A stretch of 64,000 nucleotides of DNA from Limanda limanda (GCF_963576545.1 NC_083647.1:7853007-7917006); one strand, 5' to 3'; shown: positions 43,331-64,000, counted from the first letter of the stretch. The notes: generated by a model not told the origin, from the sequence alone. Numbers and translations are program-made.

Positions 43331-46300
43331 ACACTTTCACACACATACATTTGCATAAAGAGGTGTATCAGGATGTGTGCAGAACCTGCTTTAGCCCTCC
43401 TTGAAAAAACAAGCTGTCTCATTTCTTTGTTGTTGCTTTGAAAAATGAAATTATTTCCATACTAACCTGTTTTCTGTCTGAATGCCTGCTATTTTAAAGA
43501 AAAAGTTTAAATTTCTTGAGTTGAAAGAATTGTACTGAAATGGATTTTATATTTAAACTGGATTGCCTTTTTTCAATTAAAACATTCAAAAAATACTTTT
43601 TTGGAATACACAAAGTTTACGCTCATGTTTGCTCGTCTGGAGTTTTTTTCCCTGGATATTCTGGAGCAGTGATACGTTTCTGGGCACATAAACACAACCT
43701 GTTGATCAGTGAACTAACATTAATTAATATTAATAGTATAGTGTCAAAAAACTAGCTTGTGCATGTGGACCAAACAAGAGGATCCTGTGGGGTGACCTGA
43801 TAGACAAAGGCTTAAGTGCATCCACGTTGAGCTGCTGATCCGCAGCACCTATAAGACATTCTTTTGAAAAAAAAATTGTAAAAGTCAGTCCTGTGTTGTG
43901 TAGTTGTGTTTGTCAAAGAGGAATGAAGTTATGTATCTGGTGTTTTCATGTGATATGTGCTTCAAGGCCAGGAGGATTTGAGCAGTGACTCAGGCTGTTA
44001 ATGTATTTCTGGCAGCTTCTGTCTGACAAACACACACAGGCTGAGTGTGTTGTTTTTGTGATTTCACAGAATTTTCTCTTGTTTTCTGCATCGGACTCTG
44101 ATGCTGGCGACATCTTGGCGCCGTCTTGTTCAGTGTGACCCGAAAAAGTCTGAAAAACACTTCACTTCCTTGATTCCAAGAAAGGCTCTGGATTCGGCCC
44201 CAGTTTATCTCAAAAGTGGGAGACGACAATCTTGATGAGTGGAGTGAGAAACCCTTTTGTCTCTGCGCTTTAGATACGACAGTCCCTCTGACAGCTAAAT
44301 TATTGATCCCGACAATTAATCTGTAAAAGCAGCAGGAAGGTGTCCTTTCAGACATTAGTTTTTTTCATTCTGCCGCTCCGATGCAGGGCGAGCACTCAGC
44401 CTGCTCCATGATTGCTTTGTGCTCCTCCTGGGCCCCCAGCAGCTCACATCTTTCAGAGAATTTGTTTTCAAATGGCATCACTGGAGACTCTTTGTGTCTC
44501 ACTGTTCAGTTTTGTAAAGCACTTCTAGGTAAATAATGCATGTTCCCCCTGTAAAGGCCACTACACTGGCAGGGGGTGCAGAAGTTATTCTGTGTTTTTG
44601 TTGGCGTGCTGAGCAAACATGCACTGACCTATGTGTATGTTCTAATTTATGGTACAAATACTGTATCAGACGGTGAGTCTATATATAAGAGCTCAGTGTC
44701 TGCACTCTTACAAAACTTTATAGTCAATTGATTGGTGGGTGGTTGTCTCTACATCACTCTGTTTTGGATGCATTCAAATGCAATGAAGAAGTATATTAAA
44801 TATAAATATATGAATTGAATTAAATTGGTGGTTTGTCATTAGAACATTGTAAGATGTAAGTGTTTAAGACAATACACCAAAATCCAACCAAACTTATATT
44901 TTTTTTATGAATAATTTGTGGAGATATCATGTTTTTTTTGTAAATTAAACAATTAGAATGGAAAATCTTCCTCTCAAATCAATGATAACTAGCAGTACTA
45001 ACATTGAGGTCTGTGGATTATCCAGGATAATTGTTTAGCCTTTGTTGTGTTATGGCTCTAGTCCACTAATTTGACTATTTAGCTACTAGAAATTTTGTAC
45101 ATACATCAGTTTTCAGTGCGGTTTCAGAAGTTATTTGGTCAGGACTAATGCTTCATTGAAATAGCCGACGTACTGACTGAATATGTGTTGTTCAATAAAT
45201 CAATTTGTTCTGTCTGTCCTGTCTGTCCGACGTGTCACCATGATAATGTTGGTTGATAACAGTTGTTAATATAATAACGTTAGTTGATATTGTTTGTCAC
45301 TGTAATAATGTCGGTTTGCTGCTGCTGATGTAGCGAATGGCGTCCCAACTCCTACGGAAACATTTCCTTGCCCTCTCCCTTGTGGCTCTGTTTGGAGGGG
45401 ACACTTCATATGTAGGGGGAGGGCAAACATACAACATTTCGTACAACGTACAACATTCCAGTCAACTTTACAATGTTTGGGTTGAGGCAAAACAATCTCA
45501 AAACGTACACACATTATAAAATCAGACACCAGAAGTAAGTGAAAACACAATAACTGGCTTGCACATTCTGGCAATTTATTTTGCTAATAATCCTCAGAAT
45601 GATACATTTTTAAAGCTGATGAGCAATCACCAACTTTTGGATTTGATCAAACATAGTTCAATGAATAAAATACTAATGTTAATCATCCCGTAAAAAAATG
45701 TGTTCCCTTCAGCCCGAGCAACTTGGGAAACTTGAGAAAGCCCAACTGAGGATAATGTGTTCATAACTCTATTCTGGGCTCCTCGCTTTTGTAAATATCA
45801 CGGAGGGGAACTCAATCATATGGTTGAGCTCGCTTCTTTTTCACATTAATTTCTTCCTATTTGCTCTTTAAAAGGTCACAGGCTGCAGAGCTGCCACAGG
45901 CAGGCAGTCACTCCTGGAGGGAAGGACGGGAATAGAACTGTTGTCCACGGTGTAGTTTGGGCCACAGGTTCATAACTGTGGTAGTAACACTCTGAACGCC
46001 CGGGGACACACATGTAAATGTAAAACTGACCAGGAAGGACAGAGATACAACATATTCTCTTTCCAACATTACTGTGGTTCATAATAGAAGGACTGAGAGA
46101 GTGAATGTCACATCAATGTTCTTTCAATTCCAGTTGTGTGTTCAGTGTGTGTGTGTGGTTGTGTGTGTGTGTGTTGTTGTAGCATTTCTGTCAGTTTTGT
46201 CCCAGCAATATTGTCTTACCCATGCAAGATACAGTCATGAAACTTTGGTGTGTAGTTGGTAACTATCTTTACCCAATGTACTCATTGCACTGCTGATGAA

Positions 46301-48080
46301 ATGTAATAATGACTTCTTAATACTCTTTTTTTGTATACAGAAAACACAAAGAAATACACCTACACAAAACATGCAGAATACACAAATTATAAAATAGAAA
46401 GATAAAGCCCAAAGAAGAAAAAGGGAACCCAACGACCCCATCTCCAGAATCCCTGGCACGGGTCTCTACTGCTAAGGTCTTTTGAGGTTAAAAAAAAATA
46501 AAAATAAAGCCTCTATGACTGAGTCCTTTGCTCCATGGACTCAACCAGTTGGCAACTCTAAGGATATAATGTATAGGTACATCACATCTAAAGTTTGCAT
46601 GTAATAATGTCATCATTACTTCTCAGTAACCATGTAATATCAATAATCACCTGTAATGATAATATAATTATATACATTTAGTATATTCCTATCACATTAT
46701 TATATTTTAATTTCCTCATATTTATTACATATCCTACCTTCAACCAATTGTCTCACTTAGACCATATGAATACCTAGGACAGAGCTTGTCAAGATGGATA
46801 GCTGATTACTGAAATTCTCTGGAAAACGTCCATATATACTATTAAAATTTACAATTCACATGTTTTTTGACAATGATACACCGGTTTCCCCAAAAATGGA
46901 GTGGATGTATGAACAGCCGTATCTCAGGATCCAGCAGATTTCACAGTAATTTTGACACAGCGGCTCTCTAACCCTGCCAACAAACTCAAAACTCATCAGC
47001 ACCTTGCACCGATCAACCACAAAATTAAAACCAGTTACATATTGTTTTAATGTTGCATATCAGCACATTTATCAGTTGTTAAGTGCTAAGATTATTGAAA
47101 AATTGAGTCGTGCTACTTTAATTGCAAATTGAATTTCCGAGAAAATGTCTTGTAATAGACAAACACATTTTAATTGTTATTTTTATGATGAGGGTTGACT
47201 GTGGGGAGACAGCAGGGATAGACAGCTTTGAACCCTGTGGTACTGTTATTCTGTATGTGATGTATTAAAGATAATAGATTAAATCTAGATGAGACGCACA
47301 GAGAAGAGGAGATGGTAAAAAAGTTCTGCTAGGGTATTCAGTGATGTAATATTTTCCTCTTCATCGACCAGGATGACCTGAAAAGAGCAGACACCTGGAT
47401 AACCACATACACATAGATGATTATTTGCAGTATCTTAAGGTTGATCCTGACAAATGTTACCCCGAGCCGCAGACGTTCTTGGTCCCGTTCTTTAACTTCT
47501 TAAATGGAGCTATTATTAACTTTCCTGCAGAGGTGAAGCACTTTCTGGCTCTCAGACATTAATGAAAAGGTAGTCAGCACATGAATAATTCAGGCTGGTC
47601 CTCCTCATTCATGGCTGAAATCGGGCTCATATACCCTCTTCACCCAACACTTTCTCCTCCTTTAGCTGAAATCTACTCAAGATCTTTCTTTCTGCTGTTG
47701 AGATTTTCATTATGCGACTGTAGGGTTTGCAGAAAGACAGATTTCATCTCAGGATTATGATCATATGTCCACCGTGAACACAAACAGGAATCTATGATAA
47801 TGTGAAAATTTCAAATTGTTAAGCCTCAGCAGTTCACAAAGAGCTGTTGGGGAAATCATCATTTGAGATTTGTCTCACAAATTCTCTCTTTATACTATAA
47901 CTTAATAGAATTTATAGAAATGCTTATTTGTAAGTTATTTCTTTATCTTCATATACATTTATTTGAACAAAAGCCCAGTGATTTTAATTCGTTTTAACGT
48001 TGCAATGCATTGAAAGTGTTAGGTTGTCGGATTGTTTGCAGAACAGTCATCAGTTCACACAGAATTTTACTCTGCGACCT
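43331..48080. other. Gene-poor intergenic stretch
   Basis: No coding exon recognised on either strand. A short (TG)n lies at 46145-46176. The segments 44380-44480 and 47560-47650 ('catgaataattcaggctgg' region) are of higher complexity and might be conserved non-coding elements. The remainder is AT-rich and featureless to me. Confidence 0.45.
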
Positions 48081-48084
48081 GTTT

Positions 48085-48420
48085 CATTAAAAGCCGTTTT
48101 CAGACCTACGGGGTAAAATTCAAAGCATTGACTATGGAGTTTACCCAGAGTTTCCCTTTCACACATGCACAACCCAGTGGGAGGTTTTCTGCACAGACAC
48201 TTTCCCATCAGCAACAAATCCTTGCCATTATTCAGGCGACAGGTGGAGCAGGCGGTTGCAGCAGACAGAGGCAGGAAGTGACGTAATAACTCCACTGCGG
48301 AGGTAACGTGATTTTGTTTACAACACAAAGACACCGTCATAAGCTCATATCACCTTAAACTCTCCTGACTTCTTCGTCTGTGTCTTCTACTTGTGTCTCA
48401 CCACATTTCCACTTGGAGAT
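48085..48420 (+). repeat. Copy of the 'cagacatg' MITE-like family
   Basis: It starts with 'gttttcagacctacgggg' and contains 'ggaagtgacgtaataactcc', 'aacgtgattttgtttacaac' and 'acaaagacacc', words shared in reverse with 9525-9700. The end is uncertain. Confidence 0.4.
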
Positions 48421-48443
48421 ATTTGTTTTCTTTTTAGCATTTT

Positions 48444-48897
48444 TAGACATCAGAGCAAGGCTTGGGAAAGCAAGCAGAGCATTGGCAAGACTCCAGTCAA
48501 TCTGGAAGACAAAGTCAGTACAGCCTGAGAACAAAGGTCAAACTCTACAACATCCATGTCAAACATGGTCTACTTAATGGCTCAGAAATGCTGGCGCGTG
48601 ACATGAACAAGATAATCACCTTAAACGATGGATGCCTCAGGAAAACATGCTGCATCTTCTCACCTGAAACGATCTCAAATTAAGAACTTCACAAGAAGAG
48701 AGTGTGTTGCTAGAGATCAGATGCTTGCATATACAATTGCTTGGGCATGTGCTCAGAATGGACCAGGACTGCAGACCTGAAGGCCATGAAAGAGAGGGGT
48801 CTGACAGGGAGAGACCCAACACATAGCCCATGAAGACAGGCTCACATGGATGCCGATTGTGGATAACTTACGCCCTTCAAGGGATAAAGAGGACTAG
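48444..48897 (+). mobile_element. Fossil LINE ORF2 C-terminus (RTE-like)
   Basis: With frameshifts it reads DIRARLGKASRALARLQSIW, then SLRTKVKLYNIHVKHGLLNG, SEMLARDMN, NDGCLRKTCCIF and finally RPSRDKED with a stop at 48895-48897. These blocks are the C-terminal region of RTE-type LINE reverse transcriptases (LYGSECW region, LRWLGHVLRM block, terminal R-D-RDEED). Several internal frameshifts make it dead. Confidence 0.75.
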
Positions 48898-49616
48898 GTC
48901 TAAAGTCAGTCTTTCAGTCAACTGTTATTACCAATACAGCAGCATAAGGATAAGAAAGAACAAAAAATGAAAGAAAGAAAAGAAGGAGTTGGTTTCATTT
49001 TGACAATTAGATAATTTTGAAGGAACATATCTCCACTGACATGGAGGTCAATCTAAATGTTTAATCACTTCAACACTTCATTGGCTTGATCACATTAGCC
49101 TCCCCACTGCCTGGGAATCAGTACACTGTGATTATAGAATCAATGGCTATAATCAATGTGTATGTGCAGCGCTGAATCATTGGGAAAATCCTTTGTCCCA
49201 AACCACAGAGGTGCTTTATATTATCCAAAGTTCAAAGTTATTTTTAGGCTGTTGTCCTCTAGTTCCTCAACATCTGACCCTAACCCAGCGTTTTCTGAGC
49301 AGTCTCTTGGGGCAAGAGGATTGATAACAGCTTGAGGTTTAACTTCAGAGATGCAGGACGTGTGCTGGAGGGTCCCCTAGTCCCTTGGCTAAAAGCTTGA
49401 AGGCAACAAAGGACAGTGTTTTGTTCCTCAGGGATGCTGGATGTCAGAGAACCTGCTATAGGGGATATTGAATATTGTTAGTGTATCTCCCTGGATGGTT
49501 CTGTTTATCCAAGCTATGAAAATCCACAAGGAAGGGTTCATTTTGCCACTAGACAATGCCCAGTGTAAAGAAAAGACGGGCAGACGATCAACAGACACAA
49601 TGGCAAGCTGCTAGAA
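48898..49616. other. Intergenic spacer between two fossil elements
   Basis: No gene or clear repeat seen; moderate-complexity DNA between the LINE fossil and the hAT/ZBED fossil. Confidence 0.4.
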
Positions 49617-53870
<4,254 letters not shown>

Positions 53871-54145
53871 GAAGTACAATACGTGGGAAACTTGTAGGTA
53901 CTTTACATTAAAGCAAAATGCCTAGAAATGTCCCACACTAGTGGTTACCGAAGAGCAATACTTGGGACACTTGTTGGAACTTATCATTATAGCAAAATGC
54001 CTTAAATTGTCCCACACTTGTGGATAGGGATGTACATTATGTGGGACACTTGTAGGCACTTAACATTATAGCAAAAATGCCTAGAAATGTCCCGACCAAT
54101 CAGAATGAGCCGGACACTTCTCGTCACTTATCTTTGAGGCAAAAT
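53871..54145 (+). repeat. 79-bp minisatellite, about 3.5 copies
   Basis: Units start at 53871 ('gaagtacaatacgtggga'), 53950 ('gaagagcaatacttggga') and 54029 ('gatgtacattatgtggga'). That is exactly 79 bp apart twice, and each unit contains 'agcaaaatgcct' and 'aaatgtccca' words. A partial fourth unit ('ggacacttctcgtcacttat') follows and ends at 'gcaaaatggg', where short TTAGGG words begin. Confidence 0.85.
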
Positions 54146-55015
54146 GGGTTAGGGTTAGGGTTAGGTTTGCACGATAATATCCAGGGCCGCTGTAATGCAC
54201 GGGCCATCCAAGGACCTCAGGTGGTGCTCCTAAGCTGAGAGTACGGTTATAATATTCTGAAATTACAGATAGATGGACATTTATTATTTAACTCTGAAAA
54301 TACAGTTAAACGAACAGTAACAAAGCATTTATGCATGCTTATTTCTCTCCACTCGTCTGAGGAAGGGTCCGTTGCTTAGTCAGGTAAGTCATAGGTCAGT
54401 TTTGATTTAAATCTGGAAGCCCTTGCGACGTTTCAAAATATATGTATCTTCTTCACTTATTATCACAAGGGTCCATTAGAATAATCCAAAGAGTCTTTCA
54501 AGAAAACATTAAGTCCACAAAAGATGACCAAAAAATATATAAAATAACTCCATGGCCTATTCAAAGTCCTAGGAAATAACAAAAGGTCACGTCCACCAAC
54601 AAAAGTCTCACAAATGTGCTGAGCTGGAGCAGAATTGTGACATTCGTGCACCATTGTCACTGCTCTTTAGGCCACTGAGATATGGGAAGTCCTCAGTGTT
54701 CTCCAAATCACCATTGATGGTAATTCGTGGGTTTGGAATTTATAAACAGCTGTCAGTTACTCTGTTCCAATTTAGTATACTTGTTTTATATCTGTGTTAT
54801 GTCAAAAATGTTTTTATCTTATGACTTTAACAATAAGGGCTAGATGATTGAAAAAAAAAAACTTGTTTATTGCCACTTTGATCATTTATGTCGAAATCTG
54901 ACTTTATGAACTGTAGGTTTCCTAGACTGAATCTTTTCCTTTCCTAGGTGAGCAGCATATTTATCTTTATCTCAAGAGAACTGAGTGTTCAAGGACAGAA
55001 TGTTTTTAACCAAAA
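54146..55015. other. Gene-free intergenic DNA
   Basis: After three TTAGGG words (54146-54165) nothing recognisable was found. Confidence 0.4.
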
Positions 55016-55018
55016 ATG

Positions 55019-55023
55019 TGTGT

Positions 55024-55072
<49 letters not shown>
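55019..55072 (+). repeat. (TG)n microsatellite
   Basis: About 25 TG dinucleotides, nearly uninterrupted. Confidence 0.95.
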
Positions 55073-55074
<2 letters not shown>

Positions 55075-58000
55075 AGTGTTTTAAAGGAAGTAGCTAGCTC
55101 TTTAAGAGGCTAAAAATACACTTCAACACTGATGTACCAATGATGACTGACTGCCACAGTCAGAGCCAGACTTGTGGTACTTGGCTTCTTTCCTCTTATT
55201 GTATAACATAATGTAACTCAACACACATGCTCAATGTGTATCATCATTTTTCATTTATACACGAAGAAACTTCCACTCCTAAATTCAGGGCGTGAAACCT
55301 GCATTTTAACTGTGATTGCTGAGACAGGGTGACACTCAGCATGAGCTCATAAGATCAACATCAGCTGTCTCCAGCGCTGCTGTCACATGGCTGACCACTC
55401 CCAGGACAAGAGACAAAAGGACAACAGTCAGTTTCATGGATGTAAAGAGATGTGAAAAGTCATGCCGAGTGAATTTCACAGGATTCTTAGCTGTGATTTT
55501 CTTGGCAAGCTGGAGCAGGTGGGGGAGCTGGATGCATTTCAGGTGCTATGGAGGAGAGAGAAAGAAAAAGGCATAGGTGATAAGAGAGGGATTATTGACT
55601 GTGCTGTGCAGCGCAACGTGGAGACAAAACCTGCTCCATAATTAATAAGTCAATAACCTGCATACTCAATAACCTGTGCACCTATACACTAAGGAGATTA
55701 AAGGCTAACTGCAGTTTCCTCTGGCCATGATGAACCATATTTTAGCTTTCTTATATGTGGTCACCGTGCTTTGGCCTCGTGTTGGTGAGCAGGGAAGATT
55801 CAGTGAAATCTGTAATGATCCCTGTGGAGTTTATTTTTTATTTTTGGAAAATTTTAACTTTTTCCCTTTGATAAATATTATATTTCTAGAATTCTGACAG
55901 ATGTGGGGTAAATTATAGGAAATAGAGGCACCAAATGCCACATTTTTCATTTTTCATTAGGGAGAAAATTATTCCATTATATTTTTATCGTATGTACACA
56001 AGTTATCACCTCATGCACATGAGAAAAAAATATATCACACATTTCAAGACATAAGGGGCACTGTAGTTTTTCTACAATACTCCTCACAGGTTTTAAGGGC
56101 TTAAAGACACCATTTTCCACACTGAGGCACATTTATAAATAAAGTTAATTTATAAAATCATGTAGAAACAGGTCTGTACTGGCAGGGCTGAACTCAGAAG
56201 AGTTCAGCCCTGCAACACACACACGACAGCTTTTCAGTCACAGAGCTGTGTTGATTAGAACACAATGCCCTCATCAGAAAACACAGCCCCTCTGACACTT
56301 GGGTCCTATTTATAGCTTTGGGAGAAATTATTGCTTTTTATCTTCATGGACTCGGCTGCAGGTGAACAAGAGAATAGAATGATCACAAAGGTGAATACTG
56401 AAGCAGCATATTAGCACTTTACAACCATTCACCCCTCCTCTACTTAATGTAGACTCTACACAGCAAACAGTTTGTCATTTGATGTCATTTCATACATGAG
56501 CAAGTTGGTTATGCAGAGAGATTTTCAAGAAAGAATGACTCCAAAATAAAAATCTCCACTCCCCACAGAATGTCAAGATTGTACTGCCCTCTAGTGGATA
56601 AATGACACACATCAAGATAAAGCAGTCTTGCATCTGTAATATTTTTTGTTTGTTTAAACTAGTATGAAAAGGACAAATCAAATATTACACAGGGAAACAT
56701 TTAATGTATTTCTAAACTAATTTCTGATGGAATCGGCATACTGGCGAAAGATTATTTTGACAGTGTGCATGAACACGTGACCTGCACTGACAGGGCTCAA
56801 TCAAATTACATATGTCCCTTTGATAAAGAACACCAAATCTGAATTAATACATGTTTTGTGTCGTATTTTTTAAATTTCCCCTCCTGTTATAGCTGCACAT
56901 TGCAAAGTTGGTGTGACAGCATTCGAATTAGTGAGGAAATGTAAGTGTTTGACAGCAGCATGACCGAGGACAATACAACCTGCATCACAGGCTTTCCAAT
57001 CAATCAAATATATGTTGAACCAATGTTAGATATCTGAGAAGCAGTGTTTGTAAGTGTTTCTCATAGAAAGAATGTTAGGTGATGAAGTAGACATGTTTTC
57101 CACTCTCCTTACTTTATATTTTTGATTGATCACTTCATGAAGTGGCTTCCTCTGCTCCATAATCATAACTCCCTGGTTTTTGTCGGTTACCATTTGTCAA
57201 AAAGATTTTTGAAATATGGCCCAAATCAATCATGTGAACATGTTTTTGTTCTATTTGTCACAGAGCACTGCACGGACATTGTGAGACAATTCCAAACCAC
57301 TTCACAGTGAGCACAAGCGTTTGAGCTTTGACAAAAATAATAATGTCATGGAGATGGTTGTGTTATAACGTGTTACTTAAGTTTGAAATTTCATTCACAT
57401 GTCAGGATCATTTCACCACTTGTTTTGTGCTGTTGAAATTAGACAAGGTGAATGATGGGTTGTGTAAGAAAGCACATGGGTCATACGCCTTCTGTGGGAC
57501 CATCAGCAACAGTAGATTAATAGTTTCCTGTATTTCTGTAGGGCCTTTTATTACTGTACCTAAATGTAATTGTGATTTACTGCATAAACAAATCAGTGTG
57601 GTTATATTTATTGCAAATGATGAATATATTTTTACACATTTCTTTTAAAAATGCCCTTGTGGGAGATTACAGATAGAGATTTGTGTGGATAGAAAAGTGT
57701 TGCGTGTGGTACTAGAAACACATGTTGCATTCTTGTAATTGGAAAAGATATGTCACAATAATCTCAACCCAAAAGTTGAATTACAATCATTTTAGATTTG
57801 ACTTGCTTCTTACAGTCACGTTTATAAAGAATTTACCTGCCTCAAGTGCTGCGATACTGTGACCGAAAGGACATAGTCACATGATAACAGAGAGTTGTAT
57901 ACAGGATCTGGATGGTCAGGGGGTCAACTGTCACAAGAGCCTCAGCAAAGAGTGAAGGCCTCAGCTGCCCCAGTCTTTGTCTTTAATGCTAACTGAAAAG

Positions 58001-58117
58001 TCATTGTTCTATCCGACTGTGGAGGGGTGTCAGATTTCAGCTGACTATTGGTCCAAAAAGGGTAAATGACATACTAAATAATATAAAACAGTCTGCGCCC
58101 CTGGATTGATTTACATT
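55073..58117. other. Gene-free intergenic DNA
   Basis: I see no exon or RNA gene. It contains one compact perfect hairpin at 56182-56213 (listed separately). The open frames here are short and AT-rich. Confidence 0.45.
56182..56213. repeat. Perfect 13-bp hairpin
   Basis: GCAGGGCTGAACT and AGTTCAGCCCTGC are exact reverse complements around the 6-nt loop cagaag. It is too short for a typical pre-miRNA. Confidence 0.85.
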
Positions 58118-58650
58118 TTTGGTCTGTAATTATTACAGTTTTTATATTCTTGTTGCTACATATTATGTGGTTATTATAGGCTATGTCGTTTTACTTTTGA
58201 TGTATTTTCATAATGTTAATTATTGTGTTTACATATTAAGTAAACTAAGACGTCTGAACCTCTTTAATGTTTGGTCTGTAATTATTAGTTTATAAATTAT
58301 TAGATATTGTATTTTTTTATAGGCTTGTCTGTAATTATTACAGTTTATATATTATTAGATATTGTATTGTTATATTAGGCCATGTCGTTTTACTTGATGT
58401 ATTACATATTAAGTATTCTAAGACGTCTGCACATCTTTAATGTTTGGTCTGTACTTATAACAGTTTATATATATTAGATATTGTATTTTTATTATAGGCT
58501 TGTCTTTAGTTATTACAGTTTATATATTATTAGATATTGTATTGTTATATTAGGCCATGTCGTTCTACTTGATGTATTACATATTAAGTATTCTAAGACG
58601 TCTGCACATCTTTAATGTTTGGTCTGTAATTATTACAGTTTATATATTAT
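58118..58650 (+). repeat. Minisatellite with 150-175-bp unit, about 3.2 copies
   Basis: Units begin with tttggtctgtaattattac-type heads at 58118, 58270, 58443 and 58618 and end with 'aagacgtctgcacatcttta' or close variants. Within a unit the 'ttatattattagatattgta' segment is itself duplicated. The last two full periods are 173 and 175 bp; the first is shorter and more diverged. The array ends about 260 bp before the mocs1 start codon. Confidence 0.9.
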
Positions 58651-58755
58651 TATTTATTTATTTGAGTCACATACAGGTGAAAAATTAATAGACTGTGTAT
58701 AAAATACATCTTTCTGAACTGCTTGTGGGGAGCCGAAGCTGCGTTTAGCTTCCAG

Positions 58756-58907
58756 ACTACACTACCCAGCATGCAGCAGCACTTACGTCCGCTGGCTCTA
58801 TTGGCTGACGTGCCCACGCCCCTGACAGCGTGCTGCTGCTCGGCTGCTAACTGAGGATTCTGAAGCAGCCTGCAGAGCTGCAGTGACCATTACAACCAGT
58901 CAGCAGC
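58756..58907 (+). promoter_or_regulatory. mocs1: mocs1 promoter with ZNF143-type site and CCAAT box
   Basis: ACTACACTACCCAGCATGC at 58756-58774 closely fits the long ZNF143/STAF site (ACTACAnnTCCCAGCATGC form, one mismatch). An inverted CCAAT box (attgg, 58800-58804) follows 26 bp later. The stretch is GC-rich and TATA-less, typical of a vertebrate housekeeping promoter. The transcription start is not determined. Confidence 0.6.
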
Positions 58908-62840
<3,933 letters not shown>

Positions 62841-64000
62841 GTAGAGGAAACTTTTTGATCCATAATATCAGCTGAAAGACATTAGAAACGGTGAAGTTTA
62901 CAATGCAATAGGAAATGTAATGGCATTTAAAACAGGGATGAATATAGGACACATAAAGTACAGAAGGTCAGTGTAAAGTTGTTATTGCTGTCAATATTTA
63001 ATTTGATTCAGTCTGCAGTTTCTTCAACACATTCCAGCTTTACCTCTAGTATATGATGCAATATCATCATCTTACTCTTCTGATTCTCTAATCCTTAATA
63101 TGCTGTTTCACCTAAATTAATACTATATGTGGCTATAGTTGTGGTTCTATTAAGTTACAGCATGAGCCTGTTAGCTCTGAACACTCATGGTGTGGAGGTA
63201 ACAGCAGGTGAGAGCGCTGGGTGGTTGGCTTGTAGGAGGCAGACACAGATGGACAGGCAGAGATTAGGGAAATGATGGAGAGAGAAAATAGAGCAGTGGC
63301 AACATTGGTAAAAAGAAGCAGCTTTCTGAGCCAGTCCTTTTCTCTAACATCTGATTTTTAATTTTTCTAGAAACAAATGCCCAGCCACAATATGGAAGGC
63401 TAAAGCAAATTAGTATTATTCAAATCTATCAATATTTCTGAATGCAGTGAGGAGTCTTTCATTTCAGTTCCTTTTCTCACTTCAGTTAATCCTTAATGAG
63501 ATCATTGTTACAACTCAGTCCAGTAGAAAACCCATTTGCAACATGATGAATGAGTCTCCCTTCTTCTCAGCTCCCAAGAACCACCATCAACAAATTATTA
63601 CAGCACGTTTACAGGCTAATTAAAACTCTTTTTTCATCAGGCTGGGCCAACAGCTTAAACTTACCTACTCAATTGAAAGAAACAAAAAGAGAAGTTACTA
63701 ACCTTACTCCTAATCAAAAAAACAGGAAAAACCAAGGGTCAGGTCTTAACACATTTCACAAGTTACAAGTCGTGCTCGCAGGAGCTTGGGAAAGCCGTCC
63801 TCTTAACCTGCGAGCTGGGAGGCTGGAACCAATCAGCTCGCTGGGGATGAACCTACACACTCCCAGTCAATCATCCACTCAGTCAGTCATTGAGCCAAAC
63901 ACACCTGCAACACATCACACACAGGCACTAGCGCAGGGAGAGAGATCCACACCACAGACACGTTAGATCAAAGTACATACACCTATGCACAGGACATCTC
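62841..64000 (+). other. mocs1: mocs1 intron 4 (partial)
   Basis: The next expected MOCS1 exon (FHKVMEGI-type sequence after RRKG) was not found before the window end, so this is intron. Its last 450 bp are less AT-rich and contain an open frame of 138 codons (63550-63966) with no recognised family; it may be part of a dispersed repeat. Confidence 0.55.

Noticed and set aside
45337..45519. Plus-strand frame of 60 codons near 45.3 kb
   Set aside because: No conserved motif, splice context or family resemblance; consistent with chance.
53871..54145. Possible CRISPR-like array
   Set aside because: The repeats are contiguous diverged 79-bp units, not short identical repeats with unique spacers, and this is a vertebrate genome.
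63550..63966. Open frame of 138 codons in mocs1 intron 4
   Set aside because: It does not continue the MOCS1 sequence after RRKG, has no known domain and may be repeat-derived; not called as a gene.

Overview
The window is vertebrate nuclear DNA from a ray-finned fish, most likely a percomorph teleost. The evidence is long intron-bearing genes with GT/AG junctions, fish-like versions of vertebrate proteins, many (CA)n and (GA)n microsatellites, and degraded copies of repeat families familiar from percomorph genomes. No bacterial gene organisation, CRISPR array or viral gene was recognised. Exon junctions were placed by hand from splice sites, reading phase and family similarity; no alignment was run.

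Layout: 1-3.1 kb is gene-free and repeat-rich. From 22.3 kb down to 3.1 kb on the minus strand lies a complete 21-exon nol10 gene (SSU processome WD40/NUC153 protein, 758 codons) whose last exon encodes an unusually long Gly/Arg-rich tail. About 1.3-1.7 kb away, in head-to-head orientation, is atp6v1c2 (V-ATPase V1 subunit C2, 12 coding exons, 377 codons, 24.0-33.7 kb, plus strand). About 1 kb after its poly(A) signal is the single-exon kcnf1 gene (Kv5.1 modifier channel subunit, 439 codons). A tRNA-Asp(GTC) gene next to a tRNA-derived SINE follows on the minus strand at 37 kb. Then comes a gene-poor stretch of about 21 kb (37.3-58.7 kb) with fossil transposons, an interstitial telomeric repeat and minisatellites. 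The window ends inside mocs1 (molybdenum cofactor step 1, radical SAM), of which the first four coding exons are present.

The order nol10-atp6v1c2-kcnf1 matches human 2p25 as I recall it, but pdia6, expected between atp6v1c2 and kcnf1, is absent, and mocs1 (human chromosome 6) is next to kcnf1. The four genes serve unrelated housekeeping or neuronal functions and are not an operon-like system.

The most unusual element is a 1,228-bp hAT-type transposon in an atp6v1c2 intron. It has terminal inverted repeats and a perfect 8-bp target duplication, and carries a broken piece of a histone H3 coding sequence. Second is the nol10 C-terminal Gly/Arg tail, built from a purine triplet repeat that would read as poly-Glu in the next frame.
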